DNA of 21,969 nucleotides, taken from assembly GCA_037128705.1 (NCBI GenBank), contig JBAXVX010000042.1, positions 1-21,969 of the forward strand. Reading direction: 5' to 3'. This DNA is from CAIVAT01 sp037128705. Lineage in GTDB: Bacteria; Bacteroidota; Bacteroidia; Bacteroidales; FEN-979. The position numbers were made by a program, and so were the translations under genes. Position 1 is the stretch's first letter, and each line of letters opens with the position of its first letter. Below, piece by piece: positions 1 through 8,391 of this stretch. The notes below the pieces were generated by a model. That model made no database searches. It was not told the DNA's origin and was given only the letters and a program-made list of their open reading frames with translations.

Positions 1-63
1 GTCACGCGTCACGTGTCACGCGTCACGTTCTTTGTGTCACGTGTCACGCGTCACGCGTCACGC
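1..63. repeat. Heptanucleotide tandem array (GTCACGC/T)n, two blocks
   Basis: Four 7-bp units GTCACGC, GTCACGT, GTCACGC, GTCACG occupy 1-27. After an 8-nt interruption (28-35), four more units (GTCACGT, then three GTCACGC) occupy 36-63. The left edge may continue outside the window. The array overlaps the possible start codons of the TPR gene and codes for its first residues in that frame (Ser-Arg-Val-Thr-Arg-His). Related arrays lie at 8381-8391, 13886-13934 and 15618-15645. Confidence 0.9.
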
Positions 64-1909
64 CTTGATCTTCCTTCTCATTGCCGCGCACGCCTATTCC
101 CAGGATGTTAAACCACCGGTCACCCTGCAATTCCAGCAGCAGGCCCCTCAGGCCGGTAATGAAGAACAGATGGCGCTCCAGTTCTATCAAAATCATGAAT
201 TTGACAAAGCGGCTGAGTTGTTCGGGCGTATCTACGAGAAAAAACCATCCATATTTAACTACCAGTACCTCTATTTCTGCCTGGTAGAGATAAAAGAATA
301 CAACCAGGCCGAACGCCTGGTTAAAAAATGTATGAAGGCCGAACAGGATGCCCCCAAATACCTGGTCGACCTGGGCTATATCAGCTTCCGGGAGGGTCAC
401 CCTGATAAATCAAGGAAATATTATGAGGAGGCCCTGAAAAAACTGGTCGCAAACCAGCAGCAGGTCTTTGACCTGGCCAATGCATTCAACACCCGGGGCG
501 AATTTGAATATGCCATCCGAACCTATCAGAAGGGACGTCAGCTGCTGAACAATTCCTATCCTTTCGGCTTCGAAATGGCCGGAGTTTATGAAAGAATGGG
601 TGAGTTTGACAATGCCATGGAGGCTTACCTTGATCTCCTTGAATCGAACAATACCTTTATGAATACAGTCCAGGACCGGATACAGATGATCCTGGCCTAT
701 GATGTCAGCAATGACAAGAATGAGAGACTGCGGAAAATTCTTCTTGGCAGGGCCCAGAGGGAACCTGATAAAACCTGCTTTGCCGAGCTGCTCTGGTGGT
801 ATTCGATACAGCAAAAGGATTTTGACATTGCCCTCATTCAGGCCAAAGCCCTCGACCGGCGACTGAAGGAAAACGGAGAAAAACTCTCTTCACTGGCCAA
901 TCTTGCTGTGTCAAATGAAAGATTCGACATCGCCATCGAATGTTACCAGTACCTTGTTTCAAAAGGACCATCCGGCTTCTTTTTTGAGGTTAGTCGCCGG
1001 GAACTGGCCAATACCCGCTATCTCCAGATTATCGCCGAACCAGTCCCATCAAAGAAACAACTTGAATTGCTCGAAAAGGAGATTCACGAAATGCTGAAAG
1101 AATCGGAAGATGATCCCTCGAATATAACGCTGATCCGAAATCTTGCACACATTAAGGCCTTTTACCTGGAGAAGCCGAAGGAGGCAACAGATCTCCTGAC
1201 CCACGTCATTCAACTGCCCGGGATATCTGCCGCCGAACAGGCAAAATGCAAAATAGAACTTGCCGATATCCTGTTGTTTACCGACGACGTTTGGGAGGCT
1301 ACCCTGTTATATCAGCAGGCTTACCAGGATTTTAAATTCGACGTGCTGGGCCAGAAAGCCAAATTTAAAAATGCCAAACTTTCCTTTTATATCGGGGAAT
1401 TCAAATGGGCCAAAGCCCAGGCGGATATACTGAAGGCGTCGACCTCCAAGTTTATTTCGAACGATGCCATTGCCCTGTCGCTGCTGATCAGCGAGAACTA
1501 TGATCCCGACAGCAATACCATCGCCCTGGGCATGTATGCACGCGCCGATCTGCTCGATTACCGCAACGAGGAGGACAGGGCACTTGTAACACTTGATTCT
1601 ATCCCGCTTACCTTCAGGGAGCACCCGATATTGCAGCAGGTCCTGTATAAAAAGGGAGAGATCAAACGCAAACAGGGAAAATATGCCGGGGCCGACAGCC
1701 TTTTCCAGTTGGTGGCTAAGGAATATCCCAATGAAATCATGGCCGACGATGCCCTGATGCAGGCTGCAGCACTGAATGAAAAACAATTGAATAACCGGGC
1801 GAAAGCCATGTCACTTTACCAGGAACTGCTTGACCAGTATCCGGGCAGTATTTTTGTCGCGGATGCCCGAAAGAAATTCAGGACCTTGCGGGGAGATAAC
1901 ATTCAATAA
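32..1909 (+). CDS. Secreted tetratricopeptide-repeat (TPR) protein, 5' end uncertain
   Basis: A protein of about 625 residues with a hydrophobic signal segment (ALIFLLIAAHAYSQ, residues 11-24) and then almost entirely helical TPR-like repeats. Typical pairs are AxxLFxRIYEKKPS near residue 61, AxRTYQKGRQ near 160, AxEAYLDLLES near 195, and a last block (ADSLFQLVAKEYPNE, AMSLYQELLDQYPGS) that resembles the BamD/YbgF type of TPR. It is probably a periplasmic or envelope protein-interaction scaffold; the partner is unknown. No ATG starts this frame. The candidates are TTG at 32 and GTG at 41, both within or beside the heptamer array, and the frame stays open to position 2, so the true start may lie outside the window. 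rsmA follows after 11 nt and is probably co-transcribed. Confidence 0.85.
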   Translation: MCHVSRVTRHALIFLLIAAHAYSQDVKPPVTLQFQQQAPQAGNEEQMALQFYQNHEFDKAAELFGRIYEKKPSIFNYQYLYFCLVEIKEYNQAERLVKKCMKAEQDAPKYLVDLGYISFREGHPDKSRKYYEEALKKLVANQQQVFDLANAFNTRGEFEYAIRTYQKGRQLLNNSYPFGFEMAGVYERMGEFDNAMEAYLDLLESNNTFMNTVQDRIQMILAYDVSNDKNERLRKILLGRAQREPDKTCFAELLWWYSIQQKDFDIALIQAKALDRRLKENGEKLSSLANLAVSNERFDIAIECYQYLVSKGPSGFFFEVSRRELANTRYLQIIAEPVPSKKQLELLEKEIHEMLKESEDDPSNITLIRNLAHIKAFYLEKPKEATDLLTHVIQLPGISAAEQAKCKIELADILLFTDDVWEATLLYQQAYQDFKFDVLGQKAKFKNAKLSFYIGEFKWAKAQADILKASTSKFISNDAIALSLLISENYDPDSNTIALGMYARADLLDYRNEEDRALVTLDSIPLTFREHPILQQVLYKKGEIKRKQGKYAGADSLFQLVAKEYPNEIMADDALMQAAALNEKQLNNRAKAMSLYQELLDQYPGSIFVADARKKFRTLRGDNIQ

Positions 1910-1920
1910 CAATTCTGAAG

Positions 1921-2760
1921 ATGATGATACGACCAAAAAAACACCTGGGGCAGCACTTTCTTCGGGATGAAAACATAGCCAGAAAGATCGTCAGTTACCT
2001 GAATCCTGCCTGGCCCCTGGTACTGGAAATCGGGCCGGGGATGGGTGTATTGACAAAATACATCCTCGAAATTCCTGGTCTCGATCCCTGGTTCATGGAG
2101 GTGGACCGGGAATCAGTGGAGTACCTGAAGGGTTTCTTTCCCGGAATTTCAGACCGGCTGATCCAGGCTGATTTCTTATCCTATGATCTGAACGGGTTTC
2201 CACCCGCCGGCAATCCAGCTCCTGCTGAAAATGGAATCGATCAGAATCCCCTGGCGAAATTCACGGTGATTGGAAATTTTCCGTATAATATCTCTTCCCA
2301 GATATTGTTCAAGGTGCTCGAGTCACGCGACCGGGTACCGGAGGTGATCGGGATGTTCCAGAAAGAGGTGGCCGAAAGACTGGCAGCGCCTCCCGGAAGC
2401 AAGACCTATGGAATCATCAGCGTTCTCCTGCAGGCTTTTTATGACATAGAATATCTTTTCACGGTGAACGAATCGGTTTTTTCACCCCCGCCAAAAGTTA
2501 AATCCGCCGTCATCCGCCTGCAGCGGAACAATACGGCGAAACTGGCCTGCGATGAAACATTCTTTATCCGCCTGGTGAAAACAGCGTTCAACCAGCGCCG
2601 GAAAACCTTGCGGAATGCAATACGGTCCATGCTTCCGCCCCAGGACATTGCAACCAGGTCATCCATCCTTTCCTCCTATCTCGACCTGCGTGCCGAACGG
2701 CTTTCGGTGGAGGATTTCGTCCAGCTTGCGATTGAACTATCCCGGCATAACGGAATTTGA
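1921..2760 (+). CDS. rsmA: 16S rRNA (adenine1518/1519-N6)-dimethyltransferase RsmA (KsgA)
   Basis: A 279-residue class I SAM-dependent methyltransferase that, in this family, dimethylates the two adjacent adenines in helix 45 of 16S rRNA during late 30S assembly. Visible family motifs are KKHLGQHFL at residues 6-14, the SAM-binding glycine loop LEIGPGMG at 35-42, the acidic VD at 61-62, QADFL at 82-86, and the catalytic NFPYNIS at 119-125 (the family's NLPY/NFPY motif). The C-terminal helical domain contains FNQRRKTLRNAI, typical for KsgA. The stretch between residues 91 and 113 is rich in Pro, Ala, Gly and Asn and looks like a slightly enlarged loop before the NFPY motif. The start is ATG at 1921; a second ATG follows at 1924. 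It lies 11 nt after the TPR gene, so it is likely expressed from upstream. No clear terminator follows. Confidence 0.97.
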   Translation: MMIRPKKHLGQHFLRDENIARKIVSYLNPAWPLVLEIGPGMGVLTKYILEIPGLDPWFMEVDRESVEYLKGFFPGISDRLIQADFLSYDLNGFPPAGNPAPAENGIDQNPLAKFTVIGNFPYNISSQILFKVLESRDRVPEVIGMFQKEVAERLAAPPGSKTYGIISVLLQAFYDIEYLFTVNESVFSPPPKVKSAVIRLQRNNTAKLACDETFFIRLVKTAFNQRRKTLRNAIRSMLPPQDIATRSSILSSYLDLRAERLSVEDFVQLAIELSRHNGI

Positions 2761-2933
2761 TCTTTTACAGTCCCATCCTTTTTGTCATGCTTGGTGTTCC
2801 TTTTACCAGGGTTTCAGCATTTCCTGACAGAATGGCTGTGAACGGCAGGGCATTTTATCATCTGGTATGGCTGTTGTCATAATTAAGATCAAATACAAAT
2901 AAACCAGATTGTTTATCAGCAACGACTTCATAT

Positions 2934-5342
2934 ATGACAATTTATTCACCCAAAAACAAATTATTATTCCTGCTGTTCATCCTGATGAGTCCCAACCTGT
3001 TTGCCCAAACAGGTTTGATCAGGGGCCATATTTTAAATCACAAGAACAACGAACCGATCCCATTTGTAAACGTGATCATCGACGGCAGGCCTACGCAGGG
3101 AGCTACCAGCGATGTTGACGGGGTTTTCGTCATCACAAAGGTTGCCCCTGGATATGTTCGTCTTGTAGCGACAGCCGTGGGATTTAAAAAATTTATCTCG
3201 GACGATTTCCTGGTTACCAATTCCAAATCATCAGATATTGACATCCGCATGGATGAAACGGTCATCACGCTTTCGCAGGTGGAGATCAGGCCGTCGGTGG
3301 TTGAACGCAATGAAGAGGCGCCGGTTTCACTGCAAAAACTTACCATCCAGGAGATTGAAAGAAGCCCGGGTTCAGGCCGGGATATTTCAAAGGTCATCCA
3401 GAGCTTGCCCGGCGTGGCGTCATCCCCTTCGTTTCGCAATGATGTCATCGTGCGCGGAGGCGGCCCCGGGGAGAACAGGTTCTTCCTCGACGGGGTGGAA
3501 ATTCCATACCTGAACCATTTTTCCACGCAAGGCGCTTCGGGCGGCCCGGTTGGCATCATCAATGTCGATTTTATCCGCGAAGTTCAACTCTACTCAAGTT
3601 CCTTTCCTACGACCAGGGGCAATGCGCTCAGTTCGGTGATGGACCTGCGCCAGGTGGACGGGAACAAGGATAAATTTGGGGGACGCATTTCACTGGGTTC
3701 CAGCGACCTTGCTCTGACCCTGAACGGACCCGTTACCAAAAATTCATCCATCATTTTTTCGGTCCGCCGTTCCTACCTGCAGTTCCTGTTCAGCGCGTTA
3801 AAACTTCCCTTCCTTCCGACCTACAACGATTATCAGTTCAAGTATAAAATCGACATCGACAAGCGGAACCAGCTCTCGGTCATTTCAATCGGGGCCCTGG
3901 ATAATAACAAGCTGAACACAGGGATTGCCAATCCGGATGCATTTCAGGAATATATTCTGCAGTCACTGCCTGAAAATGACCAGTGGAGTTACGTGTTTGG
4001 CCTGGTCTATCGTCATTTTCGGGCCAAGGGATATGATACCTGGGTACTCAGCCGCAATATGCTGAACAACGACCAGATCAAATATACCAACAACGTGGAG
4101 GTTCCCGACAGTTTGCTGTTCAAATACAATTCGCAGGAGATCGAGAATAAACTTCGCTATGAAGGACTTACCGACCTGGTGAAATGGAAAATCACCTATG
4201 GTGTGGGGCTTGAATATGCTAAATACACGAATCAGACCTACCAGAAGATTTATTTAGCCGACAAGGTTCGTACGCTCGATTACAATTCGAAAATTGAAAT
4301 GTGGAAATGGAGCCTGTTTGGACAGGTTAACCGCGCGTTTTTCAATGACCGGTTCAATCTCAACTTTGGGATCAGGATGGATGCCAACAACTATTCCGAC
4401 CGGATGAACAACCTCCTGCAGCAGTTTTCACCCAGGTTCTCGGCCTCCTTTGCTTTTGTTCCCGACAAATTTTTCATCAATTTCAATGTTGGACGATATT
4501 ACCAGCTTCCGGCCTATACTTCGCTTGGGTTCCGAAACAACAGTGGCATGCTGGTCAATGATTCGCTGGGGATCCAGTACATCTCGGCCGATCATATCGT
4601 ACTGGGTCTTGAATACCTTCCAATAGCCAACGCTAAGGTCTCGCTTGAAGGATTTTATAAATACTACCGGAATTATCCCTTTTCGATCAGGGATTCCGTG
4701 GCGCTCGCAAGCAAGGGAACCGACTTTGGCGCGGTGGGGGATGAACCGTTGCTTCCGATCTCAAAAGGGAGGGCCTATGGTTTTGAAGTCCTGATAAGAA
4801 ATGCGGATATCTTCAAATTCAATTTCATCATGACCTACACTTTCGTTCGCAGTGAGTTCACAGATTATGAAGGCCGGTATATCCCGTCAGCCTGGGATAA
4901 TCGAAACCTGATTAATTTAACTGTTGGCAGGAAGTTTAAGCACAACTGGGAAATCGGGGCAAAATGGCGGTTTGCCGGCGGGCAGCCCTATACGCCGTGG
5001 GATATGAACAAATCGAGCCTTGTTTCAGCCTGGGATGCCCAGGGCAAAGGCTATCTCGATTACAATGCCTTTAATACCCTCAGGCTGACTTCATTTAACC
5101 AGCTCGACATCCGGATTGATAAGGGATTTTACTTTAAAAAATGGTCCCTGATGTTTTACCTGGATATACAGAACATACTGAATTTCAAGGCTCAGCAACC
5201 CGATTTACTGGTCAACACCCAGGAAGATGGTTCGGTAGAGAAGTATGTTGACCAGGAGGGACAGGAGCGATACAAGCTGCGAACCATTGAACGCAGTGCC
5301 GGGACTGTTCTACCCTCCATTGGTATTATGGTCGATTTTTAA
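2934..5342 (+). CDS. TonB-dependent outer-membrane receptor with carboxypeptidase-regulatory-like N-terminal domain
   Basis: An 802-residue protein. The signal peptide ends near LFAQ (residues 22-25). It is followed by a carboxypeptidase-D regulatory-like beta-sandwich (about 27-106; PIPFVNVIIDG and GVFVITKVAPGYV are typical) and a TonB plug domain (about 125-240; SLPGVASSPSFRNDVIVRGG, FLDGVEIPY). The rest is a 22-strand-type barrel with many aromatic-ended strands, finishing in GIMVDF with a terminal Phe, as is usual for outer-membrane barrels. It would import a ligand across the outer membrane using TonB/ExbBD energy; the substrate cannot be read from the sequence. No SusD-like gene is adjacent, so this is not a standard SusCD glycan pair. 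The 173 nt before it (2761-2933) contain no gene, and I could not identify a good TAnnTTTG promoter. It ends 15 nt from the convergent gene at 5358. Confidence 0.93.
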   Translation: MTIYSPKNKLLFLLFILMSPNLFAQTGLIRGHILNHKNNEPIPFVNVIIDGRPTQGATSDVDGVFVITKVAPGYVRLVATAVGFKKFISDDFLVTNSKSSDIDIRMDETVITLSQVEIRPSVVERNEEAPVSLQKLTIQEIERSPGSGRDISKVIQSLPGVASSPSFRNDVIVRGGGPGENRFFLDGVEIPYLNHFSTQGASGGPVGIINVDFIREVQLYSSSFPTTRGNALSSVMDLRQVDGNKDKFGGRISLGSSDLALTLNGPVTKNSSIIFSVRRSYLQFLFSALKLPFLPTYNDYQFKYKIDIDKRNQLSVISIGALDNNKLNTGIANPDAFQEYILQSLPENDQWSYVFGLVYRHFRAKGYDTWVLSRNMLNNDQIKYTNNVEVPDSLLFKYNSQEIENKLRYEGLTDLVKWKITYGVGLEYAKYTNQTYQKIYLADKVRTLDYNSKIEMWKWSLFGQVNRAFFNDRFNLNFGIRMDANNYSDRMNNLLQQFSPRFSASFAFVPDKFFINFNVGRYYQLPAYTSLGFRNNSGMLVNDSLGIQYISADHIVLGLEYLPIANAKVSLEGFYKYYRNYPFSIRDSVALASKGTDFGAVGDEPLLPISKGRAYGFEVLIRNADIFKFNFIMTYTFVRSEFTDYEGRYIPSAWDNRNLINLTVGRKFKHNWEIGAKWRFAGGQPYTPWDMNKSSLVSAWDAQGKGYLDYNAFNTLRLTSFNQLDIRIDKGFYFKKWSLMFYLDIQNILNFKAQQPDLLVNTQEDGSVEKYVDQEGQERYKLRTIERSAGTVLPSIGIMVDF
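2994..3015. repeat. Perfect 10-bp inverted repeat inside the receptor's signal-peptide coding region
   Basis: The left arm AACCTGTTTG (2994-3003) and the right arm CAAACAGGTT (3006-3015) are exact reverse complements separated by CC. As RNA this gives a stem of 9-10 bp with a very short loop, 60 nt after the start codon, covering the signal peptidase site (NLFAQTG). It may be chance, or it may affect early elongation or mRNA stability. Confidence 0.6.
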
Positions 5343-5357
5343 GCAGGGATAGTGAGA

Positions 5358-5765
5358 TCAATGCTGCATTGAACGGCGCCTGGCCCTCATCTCCTCCAAT
5401 TGCGTTAAATATAATTTGAATTGATCGGCGGTAAGCACATTCTTCAGTTCACCCTCTTTCTGCTTGTTGATTTTCTCCGCTGACTTTCTCTGTTCGGCGG
5501 TGTCGGCTACTTTCCTGACCTCCTCCATTTTTTTTGAATACTTCAGGTTGATGGCAGAAACCTTGGGTTCCTGTGCGGCGGTCAGCGATAAACCCTCCTT
5601 CATCATCGCAGTCTGGCGCTTGGCACGGTCTTCGGGGGTTGCATTGCCTTGCCCCATCCCGGGGCGGCCATCCTGTGCCTTCAGTGATGCGGCCGTGATC
5701 AGCATCAGGGTAATCAAAGCAAATGCAAGGCGAAGGCTCTTTTTGTAATTTAACATGGTTCCCAT
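5358..5765 (-). CDS. Small secreted DUF4890-like protein
   Basis: A 135-residue protein with an N-terminal signal peptide (hydrophobic LAFALITLMLITAASLKAQ, ending near residue 30) and a short, highly charged helical body. The pattern of GLSLTAAQEPKVSAINLKYSKKMEEVRK and LTADQFKLYLTQLEEMRARR (a segment ending L-T-x-x-Q followed by helices, twice) is like the DUF4890/Spy-type small periplasmic proteins of Bacteroidota, whose function is not established. Starts at 5765 (MGTMLNY) and at 5756 (MLNYKKS) are both possible; the second gives a more usual signal peptide. It is the last gene of the minus-strand run, 44 nt after the flippase, and converges on the TonB-dependent receptor. The assignment is by resemblance only. 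Confidence 0.75.
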   Translation of the reverse strand: MGTMLNYKKSLRLAFALITLMLITAASLKAQDGRPGMGQGNATPEDRAKRQTAMMKEGLSLTAAQEPKVSAINLKYSKKMEEVRKVADTAEQRKSAEKINKQKEGELKNVLTADQFKLYLTQLEEMRARRRSMQH

Positions 5766-5809
5766 GGTCTTATGATTTTAGTAGTAAGGATTAAGTTAAA
5801 ACAGCGATA

Positions 5810-7126
5810 TCAGGCTTTTGTTTTATAGGCGAACCGTTTTTTTATATTCCAGAAGAAATAAAAATCACTCCTGCGGTATCTGAATATTTCCTGTAAAGGC
5901 GTATTTACCATTTTTGAATAAACAACCATGAAGATGAGCGACCCGACAGCATAGCTGGCATTGGTTGACCACGCTGCTCCTATACCGCCATAGCGCGGGA
6001 TCAGGAACAGGTTCATGATGAAGTTGATGACCAGTGCCGGCATGAATGCGTAGATGGCGATCTGGGGTTTCCCCATCCCGGTGAGTCGGCTGTTAAGGAT
6101 CCGGAATCCGACCAGGATCAGGATCCCGGGAAGAACAACCTGGATCATCGAAACACTTGGAATATATTCCTGCCCGAAGATCAGCGGGACCAGTGAGGGC
6201 GCTGCAAAGAAGATCAAAAGACCTGTTACCAGCCCGATGAGCAGTGAAACCCTGAAGATGGAAGCGACCGTCCGGTGAACAAATTGGTCGTCGGTGGTAT
6301 TGGCACTGCGGCTTAATACAATCGATTCAATGGCAAAAGGAATGTGCCACAATTGTTCCGCGATCTGCATGGCAACCGAATAGAATCCAACCTCCTCGAG
6401 GGTCGACAGTTTTTTCAGCATCAGGATGTCAAGCCGGTAATTGAGTTGCATGATGAAAATCGCGATGGCGTTCACCAATCCGAGTTTGATCATGCTTTTC
6501 ATAATTCCTTCATGATATTTCCAGGTGATGTTATACCTGAATTCGATGAAGATCATCCGGTAGGTAAACAAAAACATGATAAGATTGGCCAGGGCGATCG
6601 CGGCAAAGGCTCCCAGGACCGACATCTTCAGAAAATATACGAAAAAAATGGTGAGCAAAAGGGTAATGATTGTCGGACCTGCATTCAGGATCGCCGCCCG
6701 TTTTATATCCTCTTTTCCCAGGAAAACCCCTCCGGCAAACACATTTGTCAAAAGCAGCGGAATGGTAAGCAATACCATCACAATGATCAGCGGATCAAAT
6801 AGCTGGCTTTCGGAAAAGAAATAGACCATGCCGCAAATGATGATGCTCAGGGCGCTGGTCCAGAGCAGGAGAATGAACAGGGCTGAAACGATATGGTCCT
6901 CGGGGATGAGTTTGTTGCCGATATGATAAATGGTGCTTCGCCTGATGCCGAGCTGCGTAAAGCCGATCACCATGATCGGGATCACAATGATGGCGGAATA
7001 GAGACCGAACCCGGCGGCGCCGAGCATACGCGAAAGGATGACCCCGATAACAAGATTGCTGACGGTGACGGTCAGGTTGCTTCCGAGGAAACTGAGAATA
7101 TCACGCAGGTAAGTTCTCCTGGCCAT
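5810..7126 (-). CDS. Polysaccharide / lipid-linked oligosaccharide flippase (MOP superfamily, Wzx-like)
   Basis: A 438-residue very hydrophobic protein with about 12 membrane segments. The N-terminus (RDILSFLGSNLTVTVSNLVIGVILSRMLGAAGFGLYSAIIVI) has the typical opening of oligosaccharide flippases, with an LSRxLGxxxFGxY-type motif. Later LGLVNAIAIFIMQLNYRLDILMLKKL and GFYSVAMQIAEQLWHIPFAI match the second-half repeat of the family (DxxxLxxxxxxxxVGxYSxA), and a C-terminal GIGAAW follows IPRYG. It would move a lipid-linked sugar or oligosaccharide across the inner membrane. Its ATG shares the A with the stop codon of the upstream GT87 gene (TAATG), which indicates translational coupling and a shared pathway. 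The substrate is unknown and no polymerase or ligase is nearby. Confidence 0.9.
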   Translation of the reverse strand: MARRTYLRDILSFLGSNLTVTVSNLVIGVILSRMLGAAGFGLYSAIIVIPIMVIGFTQLGIRRSTIYHIGNKLIPEDHIVSALFILLLWTSALSIIICGMVYFFSESQLFDPLIIVMVLLTIPLLLTNVFAGGVFLGKEDIKRAAILNAGPTIITLLLTIFFVYFLKMSVLGAFAAIALANLIMFLFTYRMIFIEFRYNITWKYHEGIMKSMIKLGLVNAIAIFIMQLNYRLDILMLKKLSTLEEVGFYSVAMQIAEQLWHIPFAIESIVLSRSANTTDDQFVHRTVASIFRVSLLIGLVTGLLIFFAAPSLVPLIFGQEYIPSVSMIQVVLPGILILVGFRILNSRLTGMGKPQIAIYAFMPALVINFIMNLFLIPRYGGIGAAWSTNASYAVGSLIFMVVYSKMVNTPLQEIFRYRRSDFYFFWNIKKRFAYKTKA

Positions 7127-8349
7127 TAACGGTTTTCCTTTGCCCCAATGAGGTTACTCCGTACCGAAGGCCCGTAAAAAATGAAAAGGGCTAAGGCTAT
7201 GATAAACAGGTTGCTTATCCCGATAAGTCCCATGTTGAAAAGGGTATCAGATAATGTGGTTCCCAGCAAATCAGTGGAATTGGCCCCGTAAAAAAAGATC
7301 AGAATGATAAACAGCGCTGTCAGAAGGATCTGTCTTTTAGAGGCTAAATAAAATATAATCAGAATGATGAGCGGGAGGGTACAAAGAAAGTGTTCGGAGT
7401 CGGTCTTCACCAGGTTTGGCAGGATGGCAATGAGAACGAACCATTCCGACAGGAATCCTGCCGTTTGTACCCGTTCGGTGTCGCCATGCTTTTTCTCAAA
7501 AACCCTGTTGAAATAATGCATGATCAGGAATACCAGAGCACCTCCTGCAATGATCACATACTGAAATTCATTGGGAATATTTGGATTGATGTAGAAATGA
7601 AGCAGGTACTGAATCGAGTTGTGGCCGGGATAATTGGCGTTATGCGCGAAAATATTGCGGAACCATTCGGTGTATAAAAACACCGTGTAGGAAAATCCAA
7701 AAAAGAGCGCAGGGATCAGGAACGCCAAGACCAAGGTCCCTCCCAGGCTGGCAAGGACTTTCCATCTCTTACGGAACAGCAGCGGAAGGATCAGGATCAG
7801 GAAGAACGGCTTTGTCAGAACCACGAGTCCGAACAGGATCCCGGAGAGGATAAATCTTGATTTCATGAGCGCATCGGCCGAAAAACAGAGCAGGAGAAGC
7901 AGCAACACATTGATATTCCCCAGGTGGAGTTCCTTGACAAAATGGATAAGAACGCACACGAAAGCCAGTGTAAATAGCAGGTTTATATTTTTCCAGGATT
8001 TTTCATGAAGATAGTTTTTATACACTTCATAGATGATGAAAAATACCAGAACAATGACAGACCCCAACAGGAAAAAATGAATGATCCGCGCAATTTCAAA
8101 GGGGAACAGGCAAAAGGGGAATACAAAAAACAGGGTGAATGGCGAATATTTGTACAACCCCGAACTGAGTCCGAACGGGATCCCGTAAACCTGTTCGCCC
8201 GCCAGCAGCGCCTTTGCAGCCAGGTAATAGACTTTAAAATCATTCAGCCAGAAGCGGCCGTTGATGTTTTCGAAGGTAAAAATAACCAGCATCATGACCG
8301 ATGCGAAAGCAGTGAATTTCCATAATAATTTCAAAGTACCTTTATCCAT
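7126..8349 (-). CDS. GT87-type integral membrane glycosyltransferase (DUF2029 family)
   Basis: A 407-residue GT-C fold protein with about 9-11 membrane segments. The first periplasmic loop has NDFKVYYLAAKALLAGEQVYG (residues 36-56 from the ATG), with an Asp (D37) at the place of the catalytic Asp of GT87/PimE-like mannosyltransferases, followed by YKYSPF, also typical of the family. Such enzymes transfer a sugar from a polyprenyl-phosphate donor to an acceptor on the outer face of the inner membrane. The frame is open to a GTG at 8385, but those 12 extra codons lie in heptamer repeat DNA, while ATG 8349 gives a normal N-terminus (MDKGTLKLLWKF) after an AT-rich stretch, so I prefer 8349. It overlaps the flippase gene (TAATG) and follows the BNR gene by 42 nt. 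Confidence 0.88.
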   Translation of the reverse strand: MDKGTLKLLWKFTAFASVMMLVIFTFENINGRFWLNDFKVYYLAAKALLAGEQVYGIPFGLSSGLYKYSPFTLFFVFPFCLFPFEIARIIHFFLLGSVIVLVFFIIYEVYKNYLHEKSWKNINLLFTLAFVCVLIHFVKELHLGNINVLLLLLLCFSADALMKSRFILSGILFGLVVLTKPFFLILILPLLFRKRWKVLASLGGTLVLAFLIPALFFGFSYTVFLYTEWFRNIFAHNANYPGHNSIQYLLHFYINPNIPNEFQYVIIAGGALVFLIMHYFNRVFEKKHGDTERVQTAGFLSEWFVLIAILPNLVKTDSEHFLCTLPLIILIIFYLASKRQILLTALFIILIFFYGANSTDLLGTTLSDTLFNMGLIGISNLFIIALALFIFYGPSVRSNLIGAKENR

Positions 8350-8372
8350 ACGAAAGTTATTTAAAAGAAATT

Positions 8373-8391
8373 GTTCACTCGTCACGCGTCA
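8373..8391. repeat. Short heptamer remnant between BNR and GT87 genes
   Basis: One exact GTCACGC unit (8381-8387) is followed by GTCA (8388-8391) and preceded by a degenerate unit (GTTCACTC, 8373-8380). It begins directly after the TAA of the BNR gene (8392-8394). On the coding (minus) strand it reads TGACGCGTGACGAGTGAAC and supplies a spurious upstream GTG for the GT87 gene. Confidence 0.65.

Noticed and set aside
1..63. Heptamer arrays as a CRISPR array or phage attachment site
   Set aside because: There are no spacers of constant length between longer repeats, no cas genes, no integrase and no tRNA; the units are directly tandem 7-mers.
2761..2933. Short open frames between rsmA and the receptor gene
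   Set aside because: They overlap one or the other gene, have no ribosome-binding context, and code for no recognisable protein.
2934..5342. TonB-dependent receptor as part of a polysaccharide utilisation locus
   Set aside because: No SusD-like protein, glycoside hydrolase or hybrid two-component/anti-sigma regulator is next to it.
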